Positions 47,875-56,729 of a stretch of 64,000 nt of DNA are shown in pieces (the first letter of the stretch is position 1; every line of letters starts with the position of its first letter). Under the pieces are notes generated by a model. It worked only from the letters and a program-made list of their open reading frames with translations, made no database searches and was not told where the DNA came from. Position numbers and translations under genes: made by a program. Source of the stretch: Pseudochrobactrum saccharolyticum (lineage in GTDB: Bacteria > Pseudomonadota > Alphaproteobacteria > Rhizobiales > Rhizobiaceae); contig NZ_VZPG01000001.1 of assembly GCF_008801715.1 (NCBI RefSeq), positions 806,001 through 870,000 of the forward strand, written 5' to 3'.

Positions 47875-49431
47875 ATGTCAGATGTTGGTGAATTTGAACG
47901 TATCGATGCGCAGGCGGTGAATTCGTCTGAGAAACGCGGCTCTCTATATGCCGCGCGTGTCAAGGTTTTCCCGAAACGAGCGAGTGGTGATTTCCGCCGT
48001 TTCAAGTGGATTATCATGTTCATCACACTCGGCATTTACTATCTCACGCCTTGGCTGCGCTGGGATCGCGGTCCCTATGCACCGGATCAGGCTGTCCTGA
48101 TTGATATCGCGCATCGTCGTTTCTACTTCTTCTTTATCGAAATCTGGCCACAGGAATTCTACTACGTTGCCGGTATGCTGATTATGGCCGGTATCGGCCT
48201 GTTCCTTGTTACCAGTGTCGCCGGACGCGCATGGTGCGGTTATACCTGCCCGCAGACCGTATGGGTTGATTTGTTTCTCGTTGTCGAGCGCGCCGTTGAA
48301 GGCGACCGCAATGCCCGTATCAAACTCGACAATGCCCCGATGAATGCCAACAAATTGGCAAAACGTGTCACCAAACATACAATCTGGCTGGCTATTGCCG
48401 TTATGACCGGCGGTGCGTGGATTTTCTATTTCGCAGACGCACCGACACTGGCAATGGAGTTTATCACCGGTCAGGCCGCGATGGTCGCCTATATCACTGT
48501 CGCCATTCTGACAGCCACGACCTATGTTTTCGGCGGCCTGATGCGCGAACAGGTCTGTACCTATATGTGCCCGTGGCCGCGTATTCAGGCCGCAATGCTT
48601 GATGAGAACTCGCTCACAGTAACCTATAATGACTGGCGCGGCGAACCACGGACACGTAACTCTAAAAAGGCCATTGCTGCCGGTGAGAGTGTCGGCGATT
48701 GCGTAGATTGTAATGCCTGTGTGGCCGTTTGCCCGATGGGGATTGATATCCGCGACGGTCAGCAGCTGGAATGTATCACCTGTGCGCTGTGTATTGATGC
48801 CTGTAACTCGGTTATGGACAAAATCGGCAAACCGCGCGGCCTGATCTCCTATTCCACGCTGTCCGACTATGATGCCAATATGGCGCTGGCTACCAATAAT
48901 GGTACAGCGCCGATTGAGCCGACACGGATTTATGAAGCGAAAAACACCTTTAATGACAAGGTGCAGCAGCTGAAAATGTCCAAGATTTTCCGCCCGCGCA
49001 GCCTGTTCTATTTCTCGATCTGGGCACTGATCGGTGTGGCGCTGATTACAACTTTGCTGATGCGCGAACGGATCGGCATCAATGTGCTGCAGGATCGTAA
49101 CCCGCAATATGTGTTGCTGTCCGATGGCTCTATCCGCAACGGCTATACGGTCAAGCTGCTGAATATGGTCAATGAACCACGCCAGTTTGAGCTGATTATT
49201 GACGGCCTGTCACAAGCAGAAGTGCATGTGGCCGATCAGGCAACAGACGGTTCAGGCCGCCATATTTTCAACGCCGAACCGGATCGTCTGAAAACCCTGA
49301 AAGTGTTCGTTGTCCTGCCTAAGACCGCAGTTCCTCCGGGTAGCACACCATTCACCATGACAGTCCGTGATGTTAACGGAACCGAGTCAGCAACTTATAA
49401 AGCCACTTTCATTGCCCCTGAAAAGCGCTGA
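47875..49431 (+). CDS. ccoG: cbb3 oxidase accessory iron-sulfur protein
   Basis: 518-residue RdxA/CcoG/FixG-type membrane protein. A polyferredoxin region holds two four-cysteine motifs, CVDCNACVAVCPMGID and CITCALCIDACNSVM, and an upstream CPQTVWVD/CTYMCPWPR region lies among about five helices. It takes part in copper reduction and maturation of the oxidase. First gene of ccoGHIS, 341 bp after ccoP. Confidence 0.94.
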   Translation: MSDVGEFERIDAQAVNSSEKRGSLYAARVKVFPKRASGDFRRFKWIIMFITLGIYYLTPWLRWDRGPYAPDQAVLIDIAHRRFYFFFIEIWPQEFYYVAGMLIMAGIGLFLVTSVAGRAWCGYTCPQTVWVDLFLVVERAVEGDRNARIKLDNAPMNANKLAKRVTKHTIWLAIAVMTGGAWIFYFADAPTLAMEFITGQAAMVAYITVAILTATTYVFGGLMREQVCTYMCPWPRIQAAMLDENSLTVTYNDWRGEPRTRNSKKAIAAGESVGDCVDCNACVAVCPMGIDIRDGQQLECITCALCIDACNSVMDKIGKPRGLISYSTLSDYDANMALATNNGTAPIEPTRIYEAKNTFNDKVQQLKMSKIFRPRSLFYFSIWALIGVALITTLLMRERIGINVLQDRNPQYVLLSDGSIRNGYTVKLLNMVNEPRQFELIIDGLSQAEVHVADQATDGSGRHIFNAEPDRLKTLKVFVVLPKTAVPPGSTPFTMTVRDVNGTESATYKATFIAPEKR

Positions 49432-49446
49432 TAACGGAGAAACGTG

Positions 49447-49998
49447 ATGATCAAGCAAAATACGTCTTCCCCTGCCCCTCAGGGACGCGAATTTACCGGC
49501 TGGCACATGCTTGCGATTATGATCGCTTTCTTCGGGGTGATTATTATCGTGAATGTTATCATGGCCACATCAGCAATCCGCAGCTGGTCCGGCCTTGTTG
49601 TTCAGAACTCCTATGTTGCCAGTCAGGAGTTTAATGAGAAGTCCCAGCTCGGCAAAGAACATGCCGCGCTCAACTGGAAACAAAATCTGGATTATAAAGA
49701 CGGTATTGTCAGCTATAGCCTGACCGATGCCAATGGCGCGCCGGTTAAAGCGCTTGGTGCAACGGCTGTTTTCCGCAGGCCGGTGAATGAAAAAGAAGAC
49801 CAGATCCTGAATCTGATGCCGGCAGGCAATAATGTTCTCACCGCAGAAGCCGATCTGAAAGACGGAAACTGGGTGGTTGAAATCAACACCTATGCCGGAC
49901 TTGATCTGCCTTACCGTCAGGTCAACCGTGTGAATATTGCCGGTGGTAAATTCACCATCACCGCAGACAACCAGCCGGCACAAGGATCAGCGCAATGA
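49447..49998 (+). CDS. ccoH: cbb3 oxidase maturation protein CcoH/FixH
   Basis: 183-residue protein with one N-terminal helix (about residues 18-42) and a periplasmic FixH domain. ATG 49447 follows a GTG codon at 49444, either of which could serve; GGAG lies upstream. It assists oxidase assembly with CcoI. It overlaps ccoI by four bases. Confidence 0.9.
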   Translation: MIKQNTSSPAPQGREFTGWHMLAIMIAFFGVIIIVNVIMATSAIRSWSGLVVQNSYVASQEFNEKSQLGKEHAALNWKQNLDYKDGIVSYSLTDANGAPVKALGATAVFRRPVNEKEDQILNLMPAGNNVLTAEADLKDGNWVVEINTYAGLDLPYRQVNRVNIAGGKFTITADNQPAQGSAQ

Positions 49999-52241
49999 GT
50001 TGCTGTGGTTCCGGCATTCAGTTTTCAGCTGCGGATTATCGTCCGGAAGAATTACTGCTGGCGAGCCGCACACTCGGCGATGGTCAGCGCCAGCTTGACC
50101 TGTCTGTCCCTTCTGTTCATTGCGGATTGTGCATTCAGACTGTTGAAACTGCGCTGAATGCTTTGCCTGAAGTCAGTTATGCGCGTGTCAATCTTTCGTC
50201 CAAACGGGTATCTGTCCGCTGGAAAGATGGGATTGAACCGCCGCATGTGATTGATGCTTTGCAAAAAGCCGGATATCCCGCTCATATTTTTGAGCTCGGT
50301 GATGATAAAGATCCGCAGCTTTCCCGCCTGCTGATTGCGCTGGCTGTGGCCGGTTTTGCCTCGATGAATATCATGTTGTTTTCCGTGTCGGTCTGGTCCG
50401 GTGCGGATGCCGCAACGCGTGATATGTTCCACTGGCTGTCCGGTCTGATTGCTTTGCCGACTTTGGTTTATTCCGGCCGTATTTTTTATATGTCTGCATG
50501 GAACGCGCTGAAACACGGCCGCAGCAATATGGATGTGCCGATTTCGCTGGCGATCACCCTTGCTTTTGTGATGAGTGTTTATGAAACGCTCAATTCCGGC
50601 CAGCATGCTTATTTCGACGCCTCGGCCACATTGCTGTTTTTCCTGCTGATCGGCCGCACGCTGGATCATGTGATGCGCGAACGCGCCCGCTCTGCAGTGA
50701 AAGGTTTAAGCCAGCTGGCCGCACGCGGCGCCGTGGTGATCGGTGATGACAACCAGCACAGTTTCATGCCGATTGCCGATATCCGCCCGTCTATGCGCAT
50801 CATTCTGGCCGTTGGTGAGCGCGTGCCGGTCGATGCTGTTGTTGAAAGCGGCCGTTCTGATCTCGATTGTTCGATTGCGACCGGTGAAAGTGTGCCGGTT
50901 CCGGTGACACAAGGATCGAAAATCCGTGCAGGTACCATGAACCTGACAGCACCGCTGACGATTAAAGCCACTGCCTCTGCTGATAGTTCTTTCCTCGCCG
51001 AAATGGTGCGCCTGATGGATGCCGCAGAAGGTGGCCGTGCCCGTTACCGCCAGCTCGCAGACCGTGCTTCCGCACTTTATGTACCGCTTGTCCACACCAC
51101 CGCATTTCTGGCTTTTGTGGTCTGGCTTTATCTGAGCGGCGACTGGTACAAATCCACCTATGTGGCGATCACCACGCTGATTATTACCTGTCCTTGTGCA
51201 CTGGCTCTGGCTGTACCGATTGTGCAGGTTGTGGCCGCACGTCGCCTGTTTGAAAACGGCATCATGGTCAAAGACGGTTCCGCGATGGAACGTATGGCTG
51301 AAATTGACAGTGTGATGTTTGACAAGACCGGCACACTGACACTCGGCCAGCCACAGCTCATGGAGCGCGGCAATCTCGATCAGAATGCGCTGGAACTGGC
51401 CGCCGAACTGGCACTCTATTCGCGTCATCCGCTGTCGCGTGCATTGACCGCCTTCACCAATCCGGCAAAAAACATCCGTTTTGATCTGATTGAAGAAGTA
51501 AGCGGTGCCGGTATCGAAGCCCGTATGGGGCAGGATATTTATCGTCTTGGTCGTCGTGACTGGGCAGTTGCAGACAATGCACAAGACTCCGCGAGCACCG
51601 GCACAGAAACTGTTCTGAGCCGCAATGGTACTTTGCTCGAAGCCTTCCGCTTTGAAGACAGTCCGCGCGATGATGCTGCACGCTCTGTTCAGGCGCTGAA
51701 AGACGAAAAACTCAGCGTGGAAATTCTCTCCGGTGACAAAGAAAAGACGGTCAGCGCCCTTGCCCGTCAGCTTGGTATTGAGAAATACCGCGCGGAAATT
51801 CTGCCTGCCCATAAATCAGAACTGGTGACCGAGCGTACCAATGAAGGCCATAAAGTGCTGATGGTTGGTGACGGGCTGAATGATGCGCCTGCGCTGATGT
51901 CTGCCTATGTGTCGATGGCACCGGCAACGGCGGCGGATATTGGCCGTAATGCTGCGGATTTCGTCTTCCTGCATGACAGTCTGACAGCCGTACCGCTGGC
52001 AGTGGCGATCTCCCGCGAAGCCGGAAAGCTGATCCGTCAGAACTTTGCATTGTCGCTGATCTATAATATTATTGCCGTACCCATTGCGCTGTTCGGCTAT
52101 GTCACGCCTTTGATTGCAGCGCTCTCCATGTCGCTGTCTTCGATCCTCGTGGTCAGCAACGCCCTTCGCCTGAAAGCAGGTAAAAAACAAGGCCAGAAAA
52201 CAGCCTCTCCTTTAAGCCTGCTGAAGCGACAAAAGGCCTGA
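49995..52241 (+). CDS. ccoI: Copper-transporting P1B-type ATPase CcoI/FixI
   Basis: 748-residue copper ATPase. The N-terminal domain has a CGLC metal-binding motif (Cys43, Cys46) and MSCCG at the extreme start. The helix motif TCPCALA places CPC at residues 399-401, the phosphorylation motif DKTGTL begins near 443, and GDGLNDAPAL is present. It supplies copper for the CuB site of CcoN. Confidence 0.94.
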   Translation: MSCCGSGIQFSAADYRPEELLLASRTLGDGQRQLDLSVPSVHCGLCIQTVETALNALPEVSYARVNLSSKRVSVRWKDGIEPPHVIDALQKAGYPAHIFELGDDKDPQLSRLLIALAVAGFASMNIMLFSVSVWSGADAATRDMFHWLSGLIALPTLVYSGRIFYMSAWNALKHGRSNMDVPISLAITLAFVMSVYETLNSGQHAYFDASATLLFFLLIGRTLDHVMRERARSAVKGLSQLAARGAVVIGDDNQHSFMPIADIRPSMRIILAVGERVPVDAVVESGRSDLDCSIATGESVPVPVTQGSKIRAGTMNLTAPLTIKATASADSSFLAEMVRLMDAAEGGRARYRQLADRASALYVPLVHTTAFLAFVVWLYLSGDWYKSTYVAITTLIITCPCALALAVPIVQVVAARRLFENGIMVKDGSAMERMAEIDSVMFDKTGTLTLGQPQLMERGNLDQNALELAAELALYSRHPLSRALTAFTNPAKNIRFDLIEEVSGAGIEARMGQDIYRLGRRDWAVADNAQDSASTGTETVLSRNGTLLEAFRFEDSPRDDAARSVQALKDEKLSVEILSGDKEKTVSALARQLGIEKYRAEILPAHKSELVTERTNEGHKVLMVGDGLNDAPALMSAYVSMAPATAADIGRNAADFVFLHDSLTAVPLAVAISREAGKLIRQNFALSLIYNIIAVPIALFGYVTPLIAALSMSLSSILVVSNALRLKAGKKQGQKTASPLSLLKRQKA

Positions 52242-52245
52242 GATT

Positions 52246-52413
52246 ATGAATATATTGATTTTCCTCATACCCATTGCCCTGTTTTTGGGCGGCATGTGGC
52301 TCGCAGCATTTTTATGGTCACTGAAAAGCGGACAATATGAGGATATGGACGGAGCTGCCAACCGGATTTTTCTGCCGGATGACGATGATAAACCAGCACC
52401 GGAAAAACCATAA
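52246..52413 (+). CDS. ccoS: cbb3 oxidase maturation protein CcoS
   Basis: 55-residue protein beginning MNILIFLIPIALFLGGMW, with one helix followed by KSGQYEDMDGAANRIF, a pattern typical of CcoS, and an acidic tail. Starts four bases after the ccoI stop. CcoS is needed to insert cofactors into cbb3 oxidase in relatives. Confidence 0.88.
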   Translation: MNILIFLIPIALFLGGMWLAAFLWSLKSGQYEDMDGAANRIFLPDDDDKPAPEKP

Positions 52414-52416
52414 AAA

Positions 52417-52450
52417 TCAGGGCAGTTTCGTTTTCCCGAAACTGCCCTGA
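52417..52450. terminator. Bidirectional intrinsic terminator after ccoS and phnN
   Basis: TCAGGGCAGTTTCG (52417-52430) pairs perfectly with 52437-52450 around a six-base loop. It is followed by ATTGTTTT on the plus strand and TTTTT on the minus strand. It ends ccoGHIS and the phnMN end. Confidence 0.88.
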
Positions 52451-52479
52451 ATTGTTTTCAAGATGTGATTAGTACAGGT

Positions 52480-53031
52480 TCAGCTGCGGCAGGTATTCAG
52501 CTGGCTGGTAAAAGCCTCACCCGCCGAGGCTACATCACCGGAATTATCAATCACCCAAACCGGTACATCCCCGGCTTCAACCGGTTCCTGACGCTGCAAG
52601 CGCAGCGCTATGGATTCCGGTGTTTCGCGCCCGCGCGATGCAAGACGTTGCGCCAGCACTTCCGGAGTTGCAGTAATATGGGCAATCACCACGCGCGGAA
52701 AACGCGCGGCCAATTGCGGTAGAACACGGCGGGAGAGATTGGCAATCACCACGCCGCCATTTTCAATCACCTGCTCCACCGAGGCAGGCAGCCCGTAATA
52801 GAGGCCATGTGCCTGCCAGTGCATGCAGAATTCTGACCGCTCAACCGCTTCCAGAAATGCCGTTTCCGACAATGTATCATGATCTTCCGTATTGCCATGG
52901 GCATCACGGGTCACGACGCGGCGCACAAAATGATAGCTGCCATCCTGCGGCAGGCGTGTGCGTGCATAGTCGATGATTGTGTCTTTGCCCGCGCCGCTCG
53001 GCCCCACAACGGCAACAAAAATACCGGTCAT
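52480..53031 (-). CDS. phnN: Ribose 1,5-bisphosphate phosphokinase
   Basis: 183-residue guanylate-kinase-like enzyme with Walker A GPSGAGKDT near residues 10-18, the same size as Escherichia coli PhnN. It phosphorylates ribose 1,5-bisphosphate to PRPP, closing the C-P lyase pathway. I chose ATG 53031; in-frame ATG codons at 53040 and 53094 would add residues without a better ribosome-binding site. Last gene of phnCDEEMN. Confidence 0.88.
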   Translation of the reverse strand: MTGIFVAVVGPSGAGKDTIIDYARTRLPQDGSYHFVRRVVTRDAHGNTEDHDTLSETAFLEAVERSEFCMHWQAHGLYYGLPASVEQVIENGGVVIANLSRRVLPQLAARFPRVVIAHITATPEVLAQRLASRGRETPESIALRLQRQEPVEAGDVPVWVIDNSGDVASAGEAFTSQLNTCRS

Positions 53032-53066
53032 TCCATTCATTCCGTCACTCAATATTGCAACCGCAC

Positions 53067-54221
53067 TCAGAGTACGCGCTGCCCTTCCCGCCATACTGAA
53101 CGTACCACCGGTATCGCATTCTGCATATGAACGCGAACCATATCAGCCCGTTTGCCCGATGCAAGTGTTCCGCGATCTGTAAAACCGACAGCTTTAGCCG
53201 GATTGCGGGTAACCAGATTGATCGCCTGCGGCAGCGTATAGCCATCAACCAGCTGCGGCAGCGTATAAACCGCCTGCACAAGGCTGAAAGGAATATAGTC
53301 GGAAGACAGAATATCGAGATGACCGGCGGAAGCCAGATCACGCGCCGAGACATTGCCGGAGTGGGATGAGCCGCGCACGATATTCGGCGCGCCCATCAGC
53401 ACAGCCATACCGGCTTCTTTCGAGGCTTTGGCTGCTTCCAGCGTTGTCGGGAATTCGGCCACATGAATACCCTGCTCAATCGCTTCATCCACATGGGCAA
53501 GTGTCGCATCATCATGGCTGGCAAGCGAAATACCCTTGGCCTGACAACGGGCAGCAATTTCTTTGCGAAAACGGTCTGCATGAGCCACAGATTCCGCCAC
53601 GCGGCGATCACAAAACGCATCAAACTCGGCCTGCGTCATCTTCTGCTTGCCCATATAGTAGGTCTTATAGGCTTCAAGGCTGGCAAACTGGCGCTGTCCC
53701 GGAGCGTGATCCATGAGGGAGGCAATCTTAACCTGAGGATTGTGCTCAAACAATTCAAACGCATCGAGGCAATTCGGCGAAGACACTTCGCAGCGCAAAT
53801 GCAGATAGTGGTCTGCACGCAGACGGCCATTGTTCTGACCATCAGCAATCGCATCGGCAAGCAGCACCATATCGTCGGAGTTAATATCCGTGTCACCGTC
53901 AAGGCCCACGCGCAGCGCGTCGAATACTGTGGTGATGCCGGAAGCAGCAATCTGCGCATCATGCGCCATCAGTGCCGCATCTGCATTCCAGCGTACTTTC
54001 GGGCGCGGTGCATAATGGTGTTCAAGATGATCGGTATGCAGCTCAACAACACCCGGCATCAGATAATCGCCGCCGAAATCTTCACCGCTAATGCCGTTTC
54101 CAGAGCTGATATCAGCGATTTTTCCGTCACGAATCTGGATTGTACCGGTGATAACTTCATCCTCAAGGATGATGCGGGCATTTTTAAAAACGATATCGGA
54201 AGGGCGCGTGTCACGTGTCAT
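53067..54221 (-). CDS. phnM: Alpha-D-ribose 1-methylphosphonate 5-triphosphate diphosphatase
   Basis: 384-residue amidohydrolase-family protein with the metal motif ELHTDHLEHHYAPRPKV and HADRFRKEI/SHDDATLAHV. It removes pyrophosphate from ribose methylphosphonate triphosphate before C-P bond cleavage. ATG 54221 is preferred (GGAAAA upstream) over ATG 54242. A strong hairpin lies directly upstream at 54245-54279. Confidence 0.91.
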   Translation of the reverse strand: MTRDTRPSDIVFKNARIILEDEVITGTIQIRDGKIADISSGNGISGEDFGGDYLMPGVVELHTDHLEHHYAPRPKVRWNADAALMAHDAQIAASGITTVFDALRVGLDGDTDINSDDMVLLADAIADGQNNGRLRADHYLHLRCEVSSPNCLDAFELFEHNPQVKIASLMDHAPGQRQFASLEAYKTYYMGKQKMTQAEFDAFCDRRVAESVAHADRFRKEIAARCQAKGISLASHDDATLAHVDEAIEQGIHVAEFPTTLEAAKASKEAGMAVLMGAPNIVRGSSHSGNVSARDLASAGHLDILSSDYIPFSLVQAVYTLPQLVDGYTLPQAINLVTRNPAKAVGFTDRGTLASGKRADMVRVHMQNAIPVVRSVWREGQRVL

Positions 54222-54240
54222 CGGAATTTTCCTGCTAACC

Positions 54241-54279
54241 AAAACTGTCCTGCATGATCGCTGTGATCATGCAGGACAG
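54241..54279 (-). terminator. Perfect 15-bp hairpin with T-run between phnE and phnM
   Basis: CTGTCCTGCATGATC at 54245-54259 pairs perfectly with 54265-54279 around a five-base loop; on the minus strand TTTT follows. It stands inside the phnCDEE-MN unit, immediately before phnM, so transcription is likely to be partly terminated there. Confidence 0.7.
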
Positions 54280-54335
54280 CTGTGGCCTACAGGAGTTTTG
54301 TGACAATCAGACAACGCTGATTTGAAGTTTTTGTC

Positions 54336-55691
54336 TCATTTCTGTGAGACGCGGCGATCACCGGTCAAACGTGAGCGCAGCGCATTGGAAATGGCATCAA
54401 ATACAAACACCACGATCAGAATGAGGATCACCATATAGGCAACATTTGCCCAATTGGAATTGGTGCGCATGGCTTCCCAAAGTTTCAGACCGATACCGCC
54501 GGCACCAACAGCACCGATAATCGTTGCCGAGCGGGTATTGGACTCCCAGAAATACAGCATCTGACTGAGGAAGACCGGCATCACCTGCGGAATAACACCG
54601 TAGCGCTGCACATTGGCTGGCGATGCACCAACCGATTTCACACCTTCACGCTGTTTATCGTCGATATTTTCCAGCGTTTCCGAATAGAGTTTACCCAGCG
54701 TACCGGTATCGGTGAAGAAGATCGCCGAGATACCAGCCAGTGGTCCCGGTCCGAAAGCACGGGTGAAGAACAGCGCCCAGATAAACATATCCACCGAGCG
54801 CAGGAAGTCGAACAGGCGCTTGGTAATCTGATTGGCGAAGAAGTTCGGCGTGATATTACGCGCGGCGATGAAAGCCAGCGGTAGCGCAAGCATACCGGCA
54901 AACAGCGTACCGACAAAAGCCATGACAATCGTCTGCAACATCTTGATCCAGACATCACCGTGCTGCCATTCAGCATTGTTCCAGATATTGTCAAAAGCCA
55001 GCGACAGATTGGACATTTCCGGTTTGATACGCTCACCGGAAACGATCAGTGATGTTACCTCACCAGCTGACTTACCCCAGAATGGCGAATTGGTATCGAA
55101 TACAAAGTTCGGCCAGCCGAAGAAACGGCGATTAACGGTGATACGCTCCGGCATGATACGGGCTTCACCGGAGAAACCGAAATCCACCTGCACTTCATCA
55201 TTTTTCAGCACTGCCCATGACGGCAGCGGTTTATCATCAACAGGTCGGGCAGCATCAGCATCAATGCGCACATTCAGCACTTCGCCGCCATGCTCCACGA
55301 CGACTGTATTACCGCTTAGATGCAGCGCTTCAGAGCCACCGAAAATCACACTGGTACGGCCATTGGCCTGCTGCACCCACTCCGGATCAGGGTTCTTACC
55401 CAGTACCGAAAAGCGCGGATAGGTTACTTTTGCCTCATCACCATTCATACGTATGGTCGGGCGTACCTCATAGGAATACCACTGACGTGCGGTAATACCG
55501 GCACGATCCCACTGGCCTTCCGACAGCACTGTGCCAATGGCAAAGAACCACCAGCTATAAGCCATATAGAGCACAATGCCCAAACCGATCAGCGGCAATG
55601 TATAGCGCTTGGAGAACGGGCGGCGAAAGACCTGCGGATAGCGGTTTTCGTAATCAGCAATCTGAGCGGCGTTTAAAGTCAAAGCTGTCAT
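54336..55691 (-). CDS. phnE: Phosphonate ABC permease PhnE with a long extracytoplasmic insertion
   Basis: 451-residue permease, much longer than a usual PhnE. After a first helix (about residues 33-55) there is a ~190-residue largely hydrophilic region (about 60-245), then the normal permease core with EAA-type loop VKSVGASPANVQRYGVIPQVMP. The extra domain probably faces the periplasm. It is paired with a shorter PhnE homologue just upstream, and the two genes lie three bases apart. Confidence 0.89.
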   Translation of the reverse strand: MTALTLNAAQIADYENRYPQVFRRPFSKRYTLPLIGLGIVLYMAYSWWFFAIGTVLSEGQWDRAGITARQWYSYEVRPTIRMNGDEAKVTYPRFSVLGKNPDPEWVQQANGRTSVIFGGSEALHLSGNTVVVEHGGEVLNVRIDADAARPVDDKPLPSWAVLKNDEVQVDFGFSGEARIMPERITVNRRFFGWPNFVFDTNSPFWGKSAGEVTSLIVSGERIKPEMSNLSLAFDNIWNNAEWQHGDVWIKMLQTIVMAFVGTLFAGMLALPLAFIAARNITPNFFANQITKRLFDFLRSVDMFIWALFFTRAFGPGPLAGISAIFFTDTGTLGKLYSETLENIDDKQREGVKSVGASPANVQRYGVIPQVMPVFLSQMLYFWESNTRSATIIGAVGAGGIGLKLWEAMRTNSNWANVAYMVILILIVVFVFDAISNALRSRLTGDRRVSQK

Positions 55692-55694
55692 TTT

Positions 55695-56660
55695 TTACGC
55701 TCCGAACTGAAAGGCCTGAGCGCCGACAAGACGGCCGCGCAGCCATGCAGAGGTCTGATCCACCGCAATGATTGTAACGAGCAGCAGAAACACAATCGCC
55801 AGTGTTTTTGCCTGATGGCCATGACCGATTGACAGGCGCAATGCCTCACCGATACCGCCGCCGCCAACCGCACCGATAATGGTGGATGCACGGACATTGA
55901 TCTCGAAACGCAGGAAAGCATAGGACATGAAGTTCGGCATGACTTGCGGCACAATGCCGAAGCCGACACGCTCAAACCAGTTGGCACCGACTGCACGCAG
56001 ACCTTCCTCGGCCTTCATATCGGCATTCTCAACCACTTCGAAAAACAGCTTACCCAGCGCGCCGATCGTATGAATACCAACAGCAAAAATCGCAGGAATT
56101 GGCCCCAGCGAGAGAATGGCGGCAAAGAAACCGGCAATCACAATTTCAGGAAAAGCACGCAGAATTTCCATGTAGCGGCGCACGAAGAAACGCAGTGCAC
56201 GACTGGTTGTCAGGTTTTTAGCCGCAAGGAAGCACAGTATGAAACCAAAGAAAAAACCGATCAAAGTTGCCATCATGGCAATATTGAGCGTCTCCAGCAT
56301 CTTGTAGAAATATTCAGGAATATAAAAACTGCTGCCGAACAGATAGACGCGGCCTGCCTCATAATCATATTTCTGGCTACCGTCGAAATAAGGTGACGGC
56401 AGATCAAACAAAGCCCGCCAGACTTCCCAGCCGTCACGCGGCACCATATCGCCTACGAAGTCGAAGAAATGCGGCAGACGCTCCCAGAATTTACCGGCAT
56501 TGCTTTCATTGGCAAACCACAAGGATGCGGAAAGCGCCAAAAACAAACCACCGATAATCAGCAGCGTATAGGTACGACGTCGTGAGGACAGCTCCCGCCA
56601 GTGCTGCTCAACCAAAGCGGCTTCACCGGACAGGGATGGCTTAGAAACAGAATGGGTCAT
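55695..56660 (-). CDS. phnE: Phosphonate ABC permease PhnE
   Basis: 321-residue permease. First helix about residues 33-52, a periplasmic region of about 70 residues, then a core with EAA-type loop LRAVGANWFERVGFGIVPQVMP. Near the C-terminus VVTIIAVDQTSAWLRGRLVG is typical of PhnE. It pairs with the longer second PhnE at 54.3 kb as a probable heterodimer. Confidence 0.91.
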   Translation of the reverse strand: MTHSVSKPSLSGEAALVEQHWRELSSRRRTYTLLIIGGLFLALSASLWFANESNAGKFWERLPHFFDFVGDMVPRDGWEVWRALFDLPSPYFDGSQKYDYEAGRVYLFGSSFYIPEYFYKMLETLNIAMMATLIGFFFGFILCFLAAKNLTTSRALRFFVRRYMEILRAFPEIVIAGFFAAILSLGPIPAIFAVGIHTIGALGKLFFEVVENADMKAEEGLRAVGANWFERVGFGIVPQVMPNFMSYAFLRFEINVRASTIIGAVGGGGIGEALRLSIGHGHQAKTLAIVFLLLVTIIAVDQTSAWLRGRLVGAQAFQFGA

Positions 56661-56681
56661 CAGGCCCGCCTAAAAAAGAAT

Positions 56682-56721
56682 AAAAAAATGCGGCCAGCAT
56701 CATTCTTTGACACTGGCCGCA
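56682..56721 (-). terminator. Intrinsic terminator directly after phnD
   Basis: TGCGGCCAG (56689-56697) pairs with CTGGCCGCA (56713-56721). On the minus strand, seven T residues follow (56682-56688). It separates phnD from phnE in the same operon. Confidence 0.8.
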
Positions 56722-56729
56722 ACTTAATC

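Noticed and set aside
47944-49107. Long open frame antisense to ccoG
   Set aside because: Antisense shadow; the plus-strand gene has intact iron-sulfur motifs and operon context.
50706-51812. Long open frame antisense to ccoI
   Set aside because: Antisense shadow of a P-type ATPase with all catalytic motifs.
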